Source: Megaleporinus macrocephalus (Eukaryota > Chordata > Actinopteri > Characiformes > Anostomidae). Taken from it: a DNA stretch of 64,000 nt. The DNA lies in NCBI GenBank assembly GCA_021613375.1, contig CM038720.1:8745462-8809461 (forward strand), read 5' to 3'. This document shows, in pieces, positions 47,001 to 56,342 of the stretch. The stretch's first letter is position 1. Each line of letters starts with the position of its first letter. The position numbers were made by a program, and so were the translations under genes. The notes beneath the pieces are model-generated. The model did not search any database. It was not told the origin of the DNA and saw only the letters and a list, made by a program, of their open reading frames with translations.

Positions 47001-50000
47001 CATATGGCTCAGCCAATCAGAACAGAGCAAGTTTATATGTCTTAGCTAATCAGAACAGAGCTCATTTATATGTCTCAGCCAATCAGAACAGAGCTTGTTT
47101 ATATATCTTAGCTAATCAGAACAGAGCTCGTTTATTTGTCTCAGCCAATCAGAACAGGGCATGTTTATACGTCACAGCCAATCAGAACAGAGCTCGTTCA
47201 TATGTCTTAGCTAATCAGAACAGAGCTTGTTTATACGTCACAGCCAATCAGAACAGAGCACGTTTATATGTCTTAGCTAATCAGAACAGAGCTCGTTTAT
47301 ATGTCTCAGCCAATCAGAACAGGGCATGTTTATATGTTACAGCCAAACAGAACAGAGCTTGTTTATTTGTCTCAGCCAATCAGAACAGAGCACGTTTATA
47401 TATCTTAGCTAATCAGAACAGAGCTCGTTTATTTGTCTCAGCCAAACAGAACAGAGCTTGTTTATTTGTCTCAGCCAATCAGAACAGAGCTCGTTCATAT
47501 GTCTTAGCTAATCAGAACAGAGCTCGTTTACATGTCACAACCAAACAGAACAGAGCTTGTTTACATGTCACAACCAAACAGAACAGAGCTTGTTTACATG
47601 TCACAACCAAACAGAACAGAGCTTGTTTACATGTCACAACCAAACAGAACAGAGCTTGTTTACATGTCACAACCAAACAGAACAGAGCTTGTTTGGCTGC
47701 GACAAATAAACAAGCTCTGACTGGCTAGGACTTTTAAACAAGCTCTATTCTGATTGGCTAAGACAAATAAATGAGCTCTGTTCTGATTGGCTAAGACATA
47801 TAAACTTGCTCTGTTCTGATTGGCTAAGAGATATAAATTAGCTCTGTTATAATTGGCTGAGACATATAAACGAGCTCGGTTCTGATTGGCTAGGACATGT
47901 AAACTTGCTCTGTTCTGATTGGCTAAGAGACATAAACAAGCTCTATTCTGATTGGCTAGGACAAATAAATGAGCTCTGTTCTGATTGGCTAAGACATATA
48001 AACTTGCTCTGTTCTGATTGGCTAAGATATATTAATTAGCTCTGTTATAATTGGTTGAGACATATAAACAAGCTCTGTTCTGATTGGCTAAGAGATATTA
48101 ATTAGCTCTGTTCTGATTGGCTGAGACATATAAACGAGCTCTGTTCTGATTGGCCGAGACATATAAACAAGCTCTGTTCTGATTGGCTGAGACATAAACA
48201 AGCTCTGTTCTGATTGGCTAAGACATATAAGCAAGCTCTGTTCTGATTGGCTGAGACATAAACAAGCTCTGTTCTGATTGGCTAAGACATATAAGCAAGC
48301 TCTGTTCTGACTGGCTAAGACATATGCAAGCTCTGTTCTGTTCTGCTAAGACAAATAAAAAGACATATTAATGAGCTTTGTTCTGATTGGCTGAGACATA
48401 TAAATGAGCTGTGTTGTGATATAAAAAAGCTTGTTTATACGTCTTAAAGGCGCAGTAATAAAAATGCTAATGCGTAAAGCAACACAAATTTTATATTTAG
48501 ATTTTGTATCATTTGATTGGATTGCTTTGATTTGTGTTTCGTCTTTGTTTTCCTAGAAGGCACCTCCTCCTTACAGTCCTCCACAAACTTATGTAAGTAA
48601 TAACAATATTTCTGAAGTATCTATCTGGGCTGTGTGATTATACTGACATCTGTTCCTGTGTGATGCTGAAAGGTTGTAGTTGCAGATATTTGTGGAAATG
48701 TCTGCATCATGTTGTTTTCCATATCTCCGTAGTGCGTGCCCTACAAAACTATAATGCAGGGCGGACTTTACCCCGGAAGATCCATCAACGTCCAGGGTTT
48801 TGTGAACCACAACGCTGACCGGTACCAGATATTTTTATTGTATAATTAAAATTTTATCTTCTAATAATGATCATTATTTAGAATAATATGGAAACATATG
48901 TTGTGATGGGATGTTTGGCCTTCTATTGAAATGCTCTTACTGGATTGAAGTCAGTGTGTGTTATATAGTTTAATATGGGAAACATTTCTTCTTAGGTTCT
49001 GCATCAACCTGCGCTTTAACTCTGGCCTCGCGTTCCACTTCAACCCACGGTTCAATGAAAACGTAGTGGTGCGCAACAGCCTGCTCCAGGAGAAGTGGGG
49101 TCCTGAGGAAAGGGCAGGGGGCATGCCCTTCTACAGAGGCCAGCCCTTCACGGTACTGTCTGATAGTGAACCCAGCTTACAAACCCACCCAGTTTTATCT
49201 CAGAAAGACCCTTTTATTTTAGTTCAGAACAACAGAGTGACACAACCCCCTCCAAAAAAGAATAGTCCATCTTCCACAGCATGCTGTCTGTATATAGTAT
49301 AATTAATATTAATAGTAGAAGTGATGAAAGCTTATGTACACCAATTAGTTTCACACATGTATAACTGTGTATAGTTAAAGGAGAATGCCACCAAATTGAC
49401 AGAATTTCTTCATATTTCACTTACTGGGATGGAAGCAGATTCATTTAGAGGGATTTTATGTGGAATGGCTTTTAGAAAATGCCATCAAAATTATAAGGGG
49501 ACAAATATCCCCCCACAGTATGTCAGAATATGACTTAATATCCAAAAGATTTTCTTCAAATCTCAAACTCATAACTTACCTTTATGACTTAATACCTCAA
49601 AGTAATTGCTTTAACCGGAAGGTTGCCAGTTCTGTCCCCCAGGGCCAACAGCACACGACTGAAGTGCTCTTAAGCAAGGCACCCAAACCCCAGCTGCTCC
49701 CCAAAACCCCAGCTGCTCCCCAGGTGCTCAGGACAGGGCTGCCCACCACTCTGGGCAAGTGTGCTCACTGTCCCCTAGTGTGTGTGTTCACTAGTGTGTA
49801 TGTATATGTGGATTTTCACTGCCCCTAGTGTGTGTGTTCACTAGTGTGTGTGTATATGTGGGTGTTTTACTGCCCCCTAGTGTGTGTGTGTGTTCACTAG
49901 TGTGTGTGTATATGGGTGTGTGTTCACTAGTGTGTGTGGGTGCATATGTGGGTGTCACACTGCCCCCTAGTGTGTGTGTTCACTAGTGTGTTTATATATG

Positions 50001-53000
50001 TGGGTATTTTACTGCCCCCAGTGTGTCTGTTCACTAGTGTGTGTATATATGTGGGTTTTTCACTGCCCCTAGTGTGTGTGTTCACTAGTGTGTGTGTAAA
50101 TGTGTGTGTGTTCACTAGTGTGTGTATATGTGGGTGTTTTACTGCCCCCTAGTGTGTGTGTTCACTAGTGTGTGTGTATATGTGTGTGTGTTCACTAGTG
50201 TGTGTGTATATGTGGGTGTTTCACTGCCCCCTAGTGTGTGTGTTCACCAGTGTGTGTGTATATGTGTGTGTGTTCACTAGTGTGTGTGTATATGTGGGTG
50301 TTTCACTGCCCCCTAGTGTGTATGTTCACTAGTGTGTGTGTATATGTGGGTGTTTTACTGCCCCCTAGTGTGTGCGTTCACTAGTGTGTGTGTGTGTATA
50401 TGTGGGTGTTTCACTACCCCCAGTGTGTCTGTTCACTAGTGTGTTTATATATGTGGGTTTTTCACTGCCCCTAGTGTGTGTGTTCACTAGTGTGTGTGTA
50501 AATGTGTGTGTGTGTGTGTGTTCACTAGTGTGTGTGTATATGTGGGTGTTTCACTGCCCCCTAGTGTGTGTGTTCACCAGTGTGTGTGTATATGTGTGTG
50601 TGTTCACTAGTGTGTGTGTATGTGTGGGTGTTTCACTGCCCCCTAGTGTGTGCGTTCACTAGTGTGTGTGTGTGTATATGTGGGTGTCTTGACTGCCCCC
50701 TAGTGTGTATGTTCACTAGAGTGTGTATATGTGGGATATTCGCTGCCCCCTAGTGTGTATGTTCACTAGAGTGTGTATATGTGGGTGTTTCACTGCCCCC
50801 TAGTGTGTATGTTCACTAGAGTGTGTATATGTGGGTGTTTCACTGCCCACTAGTGTGTATCTTCACTAGTGTGTGTATATGTGGGTGTTTCACTGCCCAC
50901 TAGTGTGTATGTTCACTAGAGTGTGTATATGTGGGTGTTTCACTGCCCACTAGTGTGTATGTTCACTAGAGTGTGTATATGTGGGTGTTTCACTGCCCCC
51001 TAGTGTGTATCTTCACTAGTGTGTGTATATATGTGGGTGTTTCACTGCCCCTTAGTGTGTATCTTCACTAGTGTGTGTATATATGTGGGTGTTTCACTGT
51101 CCCCTAGTGTGTATGTTCACTAGAGTGTGTATATGTGGGTGTTTCACTGCCCCCTAGTGTGTATGTTCACTAGAGTGTGTATATGTGGGTGTTTCACTGC
51201 CCCCTAATGTGTATGTTCACTAGAGTGTGTAAATGTGGGTGTTTCACTGCACGGATGGGTTAAATGCGGAGGTGGCAATTAGTTTTAGTTCTGAAAACAT
51301 GACTTAATATTTTATGATTTTAAAGCAATGAGTTATTTTGTTTCTAGAAAGTTAATAATTATTTCAAGTGATGATAATTTAAGATAATTTATAACTTTGA
51401 GAAGTTGTTTTTACTTTGAGAAGTCGTCACGTTGACTGGTCTTCATGAAATATTGACTTAGAAGAAGTCAGTAGTTCAGCATAATAACTCATTAGTTCAG
51501 TATAGTAAGTGAAATATTTGAGAACATAAGTCATTATTTTAAGATATTAGGTCAGTATTTAGACATACTGGTGACATTTAACTTAATATTTTTTTTTAAA
51601 CTGACATTATTAAAAAACATTGGTTATTATATTTCAGCCAGTAGTTTAACAGAATAAATCATTCATTCCAGGTGGTATTTATTGCTACTGTTTTTTCTAC
51701 TATTTCTATTTCGACTTCACTTATATTTAGAGAAGTTAAGACATTTTGAGATACTACATCAAAAATTTTATAAACCGCTGCCGAAAAACAAAGAAGGCAA
51801 AAAGTCACAGGCTGCTTTTGTCACCACTACCAGGCGGGAACACAAGTCCTTATAAAAACGCAAACATTTTTATTAGGGCTTATTTAACCTTACAACACCC
51901 TGCATGTATCACTCCACAGTGTATGGATTTTTATAAATAAGCCTGAATTTTGGTGGTTGTTGAGTTTATTTTGGAAAGGTTCACAATTTCTTTTGTTAAG
52001 CTCAACAGCTTTTTGGAAACTATACAAAAAAATTTCAGTACAATAAAAAATCTAGTCTCTTTAGGGTGATGGCTGTGCACTGTGTAGTGATTTATGTTAC
52101 CACAAAGCAGATTTTATATCTTGCTGTCCAATGAAAAACAAGAATCTCCAAAATTGCAACTTTACAGGAGAGACCAAAAACATACTTTACTTTCAATGTA
52201 AGTCAATGGAACCAGAATTTTCAGAACTAATTTAAAGCACTTCTAAAATAAAATTTTCACACAATGTAAACAAACATTGGCCTGTTCTAAAAAGTAGAAA
52301 ACTAAAAATCATTTTTTATTGGACAGCGTTGATATACAGTTTATAACAGGGGTCACTAATAGGCAGACCGCTGTCCGAGTCCGGACCCAGACATTGCAAA
52401 TGCAGACCCAAACCTATAAACTATTTTGAATTATTTAATTTAGACTGTGTTTATTTTAAGTGTTGGAGCTTTTCTTGTCTTTACGGTATACGGGCTTTAC
52501 AGCGAAGTAAACTCACAGACCAATCACATGCGCTATAAGATCACGGAAGGCTCCTCAGCCAATCAGATCTGTGCACATTGGGGCGAAGCGAGGAGCAGCA
52601 GCCGGAGACTAAAGCGAGTCAGAAAGAATAAGGAGCTCTAAAAACAGAAAAGTGAACAGAGAAAACTGAGTGTTTAACAGGAACGGTTCTGAAATGAACC
52701 TGCTCGTCTAGTTTTGGAGAACACCGCTCTGTACAACCAACATGTTAATCTGTGAAGCTGAGTTAACAAGAAGACCAAGTTTTATTTACTTTCTCTACAA
52801 ATAAAACACTTTAAGATGCACTTAAAGTGAAAAGCCTTCTGTTTTTTTAAATGTAGCTCTTGTTTTTACTTCAAGTGAGGACAAAAAATGTATTAGTAGT
52901 TTATAAATAATCATTCAGTTCAGCATTTAAACAGTAAATATACTGAAATATACTGAACGGTATGTGTGGTGTGTTGGTGTTTCAGTATCTGATGGTATAA

Positions 53001-53673
53001 GATGCTGATACTAGACTACTTCAGTAAACAGGATACACCACTGAATCAGAACACACGTTAGAAATGATGATCCGGACCTTGGTCTGAGGAGATCTCCTCT
53101 AACTGGATCTTACTGACTCTAATTAAACACCCCTGCTTTATAATATATCGTTGCTGTCCACAGTAAAACAAGTATCTTTAAACTTGCAACAAAGAGAACA
53201 AAAACCTACTTCACTTTCAATGCAAGTCAATGGAACCAGAATGATTTCCAAGCTAAAAAAATGGGGACACGTGTTTTTCTATGGACAGCAATGATATACA
53301 AAAGTAAAGAGGTGCCAGAACCACTGCACTGGGGTTATTTATCTCCCACACTGCACTGTCCCACATTCATCAATGATATTAAGTTCAAAGTCTTCTTTAA
53401 TGATGCTATTAACACTTGAGTTCATAGTGCAGCGACACAGATAACCCAGCTTATGCGGATTACAGGGTTCATCTGAGCCACATAGAGATGTTTGTTATGA
53501 GCTTTAATTTGCATTATCTGTTCCAGGTGACCATCGTCTGCGACACTCAGTGCTACAGGATCATGGTCAACGGCGTCCAGATGTTCACCTACAACCACCG
53601 TTATTTCCTGTTTCAGCAGATTGACATCCTGGAGGTTGAAGGCAATGTGACCCTCAGTTCTGTGTCAGCGTGA
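37161..53673 (+). CDS. lgals9: Tandem-repeat galectin, galectin-9-like (complete, 9-10 exons)
   Basis: A beta-galactoside-binding lectin secreted by a non-classical route, active in immune signalling. Joined exons: 37161-37190, 37359-37447, 39718-39916, 44416-44535, 44649-44684, (46596-46667 optional), 48557-48592, 48733-48821, 48996-49152, 53527-53673; all in frame, 300 residues (324 with the optional exon), against 311-355 for human galectin-9 isoforms. Two galectin domains are joined by a Pro/Tyr-rich linker. All seven sugar-contact residues are present in both: His56, Asn58, Arg60, Asn70, Trp77, Glu80, Arg82, and His214, Asn216, Arg218, Asn227, Trp234, Glu237, Arg239 (300-residue numbering). 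No signal peptide, as expected. Two domains with a linker also fit galectin-4 or -8; the ksr1 neighbour and the start [10 protein letters not shown] favour galectin-9. Confidence 0.9.
37359..37447 (+). CDS. lgals9: galectin exon 2: first strands of CRD1
   Basis: Reads [20 protein letters not shown] and on to TGRVLAGAE plus AG, matching the [20 protein letters not shown] segment of galectin-9. The acceptor is ctgtttag and the donor AG|gtgagc. A broken duplicate of this exon lies at 37831-37890. Confidence 0.92.
37545..37612. repeat. (TA)n microsatellite
   Basis: About 68 bp of alternating TA in galectin intron 2. The same arrangement recurs at 37950-38000 as part of a local duplication. Confidence 0.95.
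37679..38110. repeat. Local duplication with microsatellites and a dispersed-repeat tail
   Basis: Holds (TAA)n at 37680-37725, then 'tatatagcgctgtccaagaa', the broken exon, (TA)n at 37950-38000, and again 'tgaaatgtaataaataataa' plus 'tatagcgctttccaagaaac'. The order exon piece, TA tract, TAA tract, tail is present twice (37389-37800 and 37831-38110). Confidence 0.85.
37831..37890 (+). pseudogene. Broken duplicate of galectin exon 2
   Basis: Repeats the sequence from 'agggtggcctgtacgaaggg' through 'gactggtggagtccttgcag' with a few substitutions (Phe to Tyr, Thr to Val, Arg to Gly). It lacks the 5' third of the exon, and the donor gtgagc with adjoining bases is deleted, so the sequence runs directly into 'gtctgcttggccagtatg'. 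It cannot be spliced as an exon. Confidence 0.85.
38345..38465. repeat. Short dispersed repeat, copy 3
   Basis: 'agacttcttcacagcggtgg' followed by 'gatgggaaccatgtctg'. Relative of 5930-6085 and 15640-15790. Family unknown. Confidence 0.4.
38466..39717. other. Galectin intron 2, 3' part
   Basis: No exon seen. It includes a weak MITE relic at about 39405-39540 ('tttctataggtccattcatc') and otherwise unclassified AT-rich sequence. Confidence 0.5.
39718..39916 (+). CDS. lgals9: galectin exon 3: sugar-binding core of CRD1
   Basis: A 199-bp exon reading (R)[20 protein letters not shown] and on through [23 protein letters not shown] and FLVNRDSYS. It contains all seven sugar-contact positions (H-N-R in HFNPR, N in VCN, W-E-R in WGTEQR), with the same spacing as human galectin-9. 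The donor is TCG|gtgagc. Its 3' half is duplicated at 43921-44100. Confidence 0.96.
40010..43915. repeat. Giant minisatellite, mostly 40-bp unit
   Basis: The dominant unit is 'gtacagtagattataacaca' followed by 'gtagagtagaatacagaaca', about 95 units in 3.9 kb; it is very regular from about 42400 to 43850 and more irregular on the left. It occupies galectin intron 3. The Tyr-Cys-Thr-Val-Leu-rich frames on the minus strand are repeat artefacts. Confidence 0.95.
43921..44105 (+). pseudogene. Duplicated 3' half of galectin exon 3 plus flanking intron
   Basis: Matches 39834-40010: 'cggagcaacggggccacca', CACATGCC, CTGCCCAGAG, 'ctggtcaaccgtgactcgta', then intron sequence 'agctaacagcatctgctttc' and 'gatggggagtgaccaggtcc'. 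The donor changed from TCG|gtgagc to TTG|gttagc. No acceptor or 5' half is present, so it is a dead exon piece at the right edge of the minisatellite. Confidence 0.9.
44416..44535 (+). CDS. lgals9: galectin exon 4: last strands of CRD1
   Basis: A 120-bp phase-0 exon reading [20 protein letters not shown] and on through [18 protein letters not shown]. It matches [20 protein letters not shown] of human galectin-9. The acceptor is tcccag and the donor GCT|gtaagt. Confidence 0.95.
44649..44684 (+). CDS. lgals9: galectin exon 5: linker
   Basis: A 36-bp phase-0 exon reading [12 protein letters not shown]. The acceptor is ctacag and the donor CCG|gtaggc. Short, skippable in-frame linker exons are typical of galectin-9, whose isoforms differ in linker length. 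Confidence 0.8.
44870..46355. repeat. Minisatellite, ~75-bp unit, ~16-18 copies
   Basis: The unit combines 'gtacagtacaatacagtata', 'gaacagaacagtacagtaca', 'gtatagaacagaacag' and 'gtacaatagactaca'. The right end (46130-46350) degenerates into simple TACAG repeats. It shares the GTACAGTA core with the 40-bp array in the previous large intron. Because 75 is a multiple of 3, very long open frames (410 and 451 codons) appear on the minus strand. Confidence 0.95.
46596..46667 (+). CDS. lgals9: Possible extra linker exon of the galectin gene
   Basis: A 72-bp phase-0 interval between a cttgcag acceptor and a CAG|gtacac donor. It would add 24 residues beginning [20 protein letters not shown] to the linker. 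Splice sites and frame fit, but I see no similarity to known linkers, which are usually Pro-rich. It could be a chance arrangement. Confidence 0.3.
46990..47700. repeat. 33-bp tandem repeat, left half of a mirror-image array
   Basis: About 21 units of 'agccaatcagaacagagct' plus 'cgtttatatgtct'. Many contain CCAATCAG, a good NF-Y (CCAAT-box) site. The unit is 11 codons long, which produces a 248-codon open frame with the recurring ANQNRA motif; this is not treated as a gene. The right half of the array (47740-48425) is the inverted counterpart. Confidence 0.9.
47740..48425. repeat. 33-bp tandem repeat, right half, inverted orientation
   Basis: About 20 units of 'gagctctgttctgattggct' plus 'aagacatataaac', the reverse complement of the left half. 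The ATTGG core (CCAAT on the other strand) is present in most units. Together the halves form a ~1.4-kb inverted repeat in the galectin linker intron. Confidence 0.9.
48557..48592 (+). CDS. lgals9: galectin exon 7: linker
   Basis: A 36-bp phase-0 exon reading [12 protein letters not shown], a Pro/Tyr-rich linker as in galectin-9. The acceptor is tttcctag and the donor TAT|gtaagt. Confidence 0.85.
48733..48821 (+). CDS. lgals9: galectin exon 8: first strands of CRD2
   Basis: Reads [20 protein letters not shown] and on through QGFVNHNAD plus CG. It matches PVPYKTSIIGGLYPSKSITI of human galectin-9. The donor CG|gtacca is weak, but the split Arg codon joins exactly to the next exon. It has the same 89-bp length and phase as exon 2 of CRD1, which is consistent with domain duplication. 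Confidence 0.95.
48996..49152 (+). CDS. lgals9: galectin exon 9: sugar-binding core of CRD2
   Basis: Reads (R)[20 protein letters not shown] and on through [29 protein letters not shown]. The HFNPR, VRN and WGPEER motifs are complete. The donor is ACG|gtactg. Confidence 0.96.
49598..51290 (+). mobile_element. tRNA-type SINE split by an internal minisatellite
   Basis: The left part (49598-49780) has 'ccggaaggttgccagttctg', 'gcaaggcacccaaaccccag' and 'gggcaagtgtgctcactgtc'; the right part (51245-51285) has 'cactgcacggatgggttaaa' and 'tgcggaggtggcaatt'. Both belong to one SINE I know from otophysan fish. A unit normally present about once or twice, 'cccctagtgtgtgtgttcac', has expanded between them. 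Confidence 0.75.
49780..51245. repeat. Minisatellite, ~52-bp unit, ~28 copies, inside the SINE
   Basis: The unit is 'tgccccctagtgtgtgtgtt' plus 'cactagtgtgtgtgtatatg' plus 'tgggtgtttcac', with variable GT lengths. It gives Val/Cys-rich false frames on the + strand. It lies in the last galectin intron. Confidence 0.9.
51291..52117. other. Galectin last intron, unclassified
   Basis: AT-rich sequence without recognisable exon, element or array. Confidence 0.5.
52118..52330. mobile_element. Recurrent MITE copy
   Basis: The ends are 'ttgctgtccaatgaaaaaca' and 'ttttttattggacagcgttg'. The interior includes 'ttgcaactttacaggagaga' and 'aatgtaagtcaatggaacca'. It lies immediately left of a hAT insertion. 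Confidence 0.85.
52347..53135. mobile_element. Non-autonomous hAT element with 8-bp target duplication
   Basis: Begins CAGGGGT (52347) and ends ACCCCTG (53135), matching short hAT inverted ends. The flanks are gtttataa (52339-52346) and ctttataa (53136-53143), an 8-bp target-site duplication with one mismatch, the size expected of hAT. 789 bp, with no transposase frame. Confidence 0.8.
53149..53292. mobile_element. Recurrent MITE, shortened copy
   Basis: The ends are 'ttgctgtccacagtaaaaca' and 'gtttttctatggacagcaat'. The interior has 'caatgcaagtcaatggaacc'. It lies just right of the hAT element. Confidence 0.75.
53527..53673 (+). CDS. lgals9: galectin exon 10: end of CRD2 and stop
   Basis: Reads [20 protein letters not shown] and on through [21 protein letters not shown], then TGA (53671-53673). 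It corresponds to the C-terminal strands of galectin-9, which likewise ends a few residues after the last strand. The acceptor is tgttccag. Confidence 0.96.
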   Translation: MTIVCDTQCYRIMVNGVQMFTYNHRYFLFQQIDILEVEGNVTLSSVSA

Positions 53674-55135
53674 CAGCTGGTCATCCAGGAGTGCTTGATT
53701 ACATTTATTTTTCCGCCTGAATTTAGCATATAATGAAAATTCTGGTTGGTTGTTTAGATCCCTGGCTTCATTAGGCCTGGCTCTAGTTGTACCAGGTGAG
53801 ACGTAACCACAACTTGCTTAACTTCTTGGTGTTGGACTGCAGTGCCAACAAGCATAAGCTCTCTCTATAATCTCTATTCTTTGTTCTTTAACACCTGAAA
53901 TACAATCAATAACACAAGCAAAGCAAACTAACTATCTTTCGCTAACAATGATTCTTCAAACTAAACACTTCAGCAAAACCACCAAGTTTAGTTTCCACAA
54001 GGAAGCATCAACAGCACATTCTCCTTCAATCTGAAGAAAACTTTAATCATGCAAATGGTTCTTTGGGTGTTTGTGGCCCATTTCTTTCGTTAAGTACTTT
54101 TAAAAGTTTGCTATGTAGATGGAATCTCACTGTTAAACCTCCCCAGCTACGTCTTTTAACACAAACAGAGCTTCAGATTCAAACCGAAGGCTTGAGGCAA
54201 TGGGTTAGACAGCAACATTGGGGTGAAGGGCTGAGAAACGTAGTCAGAAGTTGGTAGAGAGTGTAAGATTGGCCATAATACATTGGCAAGTCTCAGAGAA
54301 AAGAAATTAAATTTAAATTGAATTTAAATTTAAATTGAATTTTTTAATTTTTGCTTTATATTAATATTTTTGTTCATTTCATTGGGCACTGCTCTAAACC
54401 AGAAACTCTTTTGCAAGCCAAGCCAATTGAAAGGTATCAACAGAAGCCCCAATGAGCACTATGAATGCTTTCCTTCTTTTTCCAACTTGGTTTCTGACCA
54501 AACAGTCACTGTTGGCTGGATATTCTTTGGTGGTTAATCCATAGCAGTGACACACTGATAGCCCAGAATGGTTAGAGTCTATTACACTAATTATTTAATG
54601 ATCAACAGTGATCTTGTAGCTTTACACTAATGAATGATAGAGGTTGACATGGTTGCCAAGTCTTCATGGTGATAAACGAGCTACAGCCTATAGCTGTGCA
54701 CCTATACAGGGAATATCTAAGGTATGTGTCCAAGGAGTGGATGTATAAGGATGTATAAGTGGTCACTGAGTGGGTTTACAGCACTTTGTTCAGTTCCTTG
54801 CATATGGTTATAACTGCCATGGCCTCCAGGGGGCAGGATTGAGCTGGTATGTGATTGGTGCATGCTGTTTTAAGGTGTTGGAGTTGCTTTGGTTGCCATT
54901 TCTATAAAATTGACACATGTTAAAAAAAACAAAGTACATTTCAGAACAGAAATTGGTATAAATACAGATAATGTTTACTAAAATCTTCAAAAAGCACTTA
55001 TTTTATTGCTGAATTAATTTTATAGGCTTTTTGTAGGAGCAGTGGCTTGGTTGGTGGTGGATCAGGGTTCAGGTAAATAATAATATATGTAGTGAAAAAT
55101 AACAATCAATCAATAAAATTGATGGAAACTTCAGC
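53674..55135 (+). other. lgals9: Galectin 3' UTR and downstream sequence
   Basis: No further coding exon. The first AATAAA downstream of the stop that I find is at 55112-55117; an ATTAAA variant lies near 54306. The mRNA probably ends at one of these. The sequence is otherwise unremarkable and AT-rich. Confidence 0.4.
54820..54836. promoter_or_regulatory. Candidate CTCF site
   Basis: TGGCCTCCAGGGGGCAG closely fits the vertebrate CTCF core (TGGCCACCAGGGGGCGC). It lies 1.15 kb downstream of the galectin stop codon, between the gene and the transposon/satellite domain. Confidence 0.45.
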
Positions 55136-55559
55136 AAAAACTTGCCAGTGTGTCTGTTTCTTGATTTTTAATTTTTACCCCTTTATGTACTAAAATCAAA
55201 CATAATTCATTTTTATTGGACAATTATATAAACTTTCTTTAGAAAAGGCTTGCAGGCTGGGGAACTCTGTTCTGATTGGCTGCCCTGCATTGTGTTTTTA
55301 TTAAAATGACTGTGATAAATGTGTTTTTGGGGACACATTACAAATACAGCGACTCCAAAAACAAGCTGTTTTAGCAGCTTATGAAGACTGTATGGACAGT
55401 AACACATACACACATGGACAAAATTGTTGGTAGCCCTCCGTTAAAGAAAGAAAAACCCACAATGGACACTGAAATAATCTATAATCTATAAATAATAAAT
55501 ACAAATTTCCTGAAAATCAACTGAGAAAAATCTGACTTTTTAATTTTAACGGGCCTGGA

Positions 55560-56340
55560 CAGAAATTATGGTCCCCTTAACCTAATGTTTAGTTACACAA
55601 CTTTTGAGGCACAATCACTGCAATCCAACGATTTCTCTAACTCTCGTTGAGTCTTCTGCACCTGTCCACAGGTATTTTGGCTTCACTCCTCGTGAGTAAA
55701 CTGCTCCAGCGGTCTCAGGTTTGAAGGTTCCTCTCCAGACTGCATGTTTCAGCTCCTTCTATGGATGTTCTATAGGATTTAGAACAGGGCTCATAGGAGG
55801 CCACTTCAGAAGAGTCCAGTGCTGTACCTGTGTGCTTTGGGTCATTATCCTGTTGGAGGACCCATGACCTGCAACTGAGATCAAGCTTTGTGACACTGGG
55901 AACCACATTTTGCTCCAGAATGCCTCAATAGTCTTGAGATTTTATTGTACCTTGCAAAGATTCAAGACACCCTGTGCAGCAAAGGAGCCCCAAAACATAA
56001 CCGAGCCTCCTCCAGGTCCCCTTTGGCTAAGACAGCGACGAATGCACCTTGACCTTGGAGTTCACGTCTTATCTCTTTGGAAGTTGTTCTGGGCTCTTTG
56101 GTTATCATTCGTATTATCCGTCTCTTTAACTTGTCATCAGTTTTCCTCTTGTGGCCACGTCCAGGGAGGTTGGCTACAGTCCTGTAGACCTTAAACCTCT
56201 GAATAAGATGTACAGCTATAATAACAGGGACATCAAGAGGCTTGGAGATGGTTTTGTAGCCTTTACCTTTAACATGTTTGCCTATAGTTTTCTTTCTGAT
56301 CTCCTGAGATGGTTCTCTCCTCAGCTTTCTGTGGTCTGTG
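55560..56340 (-). pseudogene. Tc1-like transposase pseudogene
   Basis: Minus-strand relic of a Tc1-family transposase (cut-and-paste DDE enzyme). The best-preserved piece is a 63-codon frame (55906-55715) with LQQDNDPKHT, the conserved block around the second catalytic Asp. The rest of the catalytic domain and the N-terminal DNA-binding domain are spread over other frames with stops, and the gene is interrupted by the satellite insertion. Not functional. Confidence 0.7.
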
Positions 56341-56342
56341 TT

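Noticed and set aside
46982..47728. 248-codon open frame with repeated ANQNRA motif
   Set aside because: It is produced by the 33-bp (11-codon) tandem unit; unit variants change residues without codon-type restraint and the inverted half has no counterpart gene.
49460..49828. 122-codon plus-strand frame
   Set aside because: It runs into the SINE head and the first GT-rich units; it has no splice or homology support.
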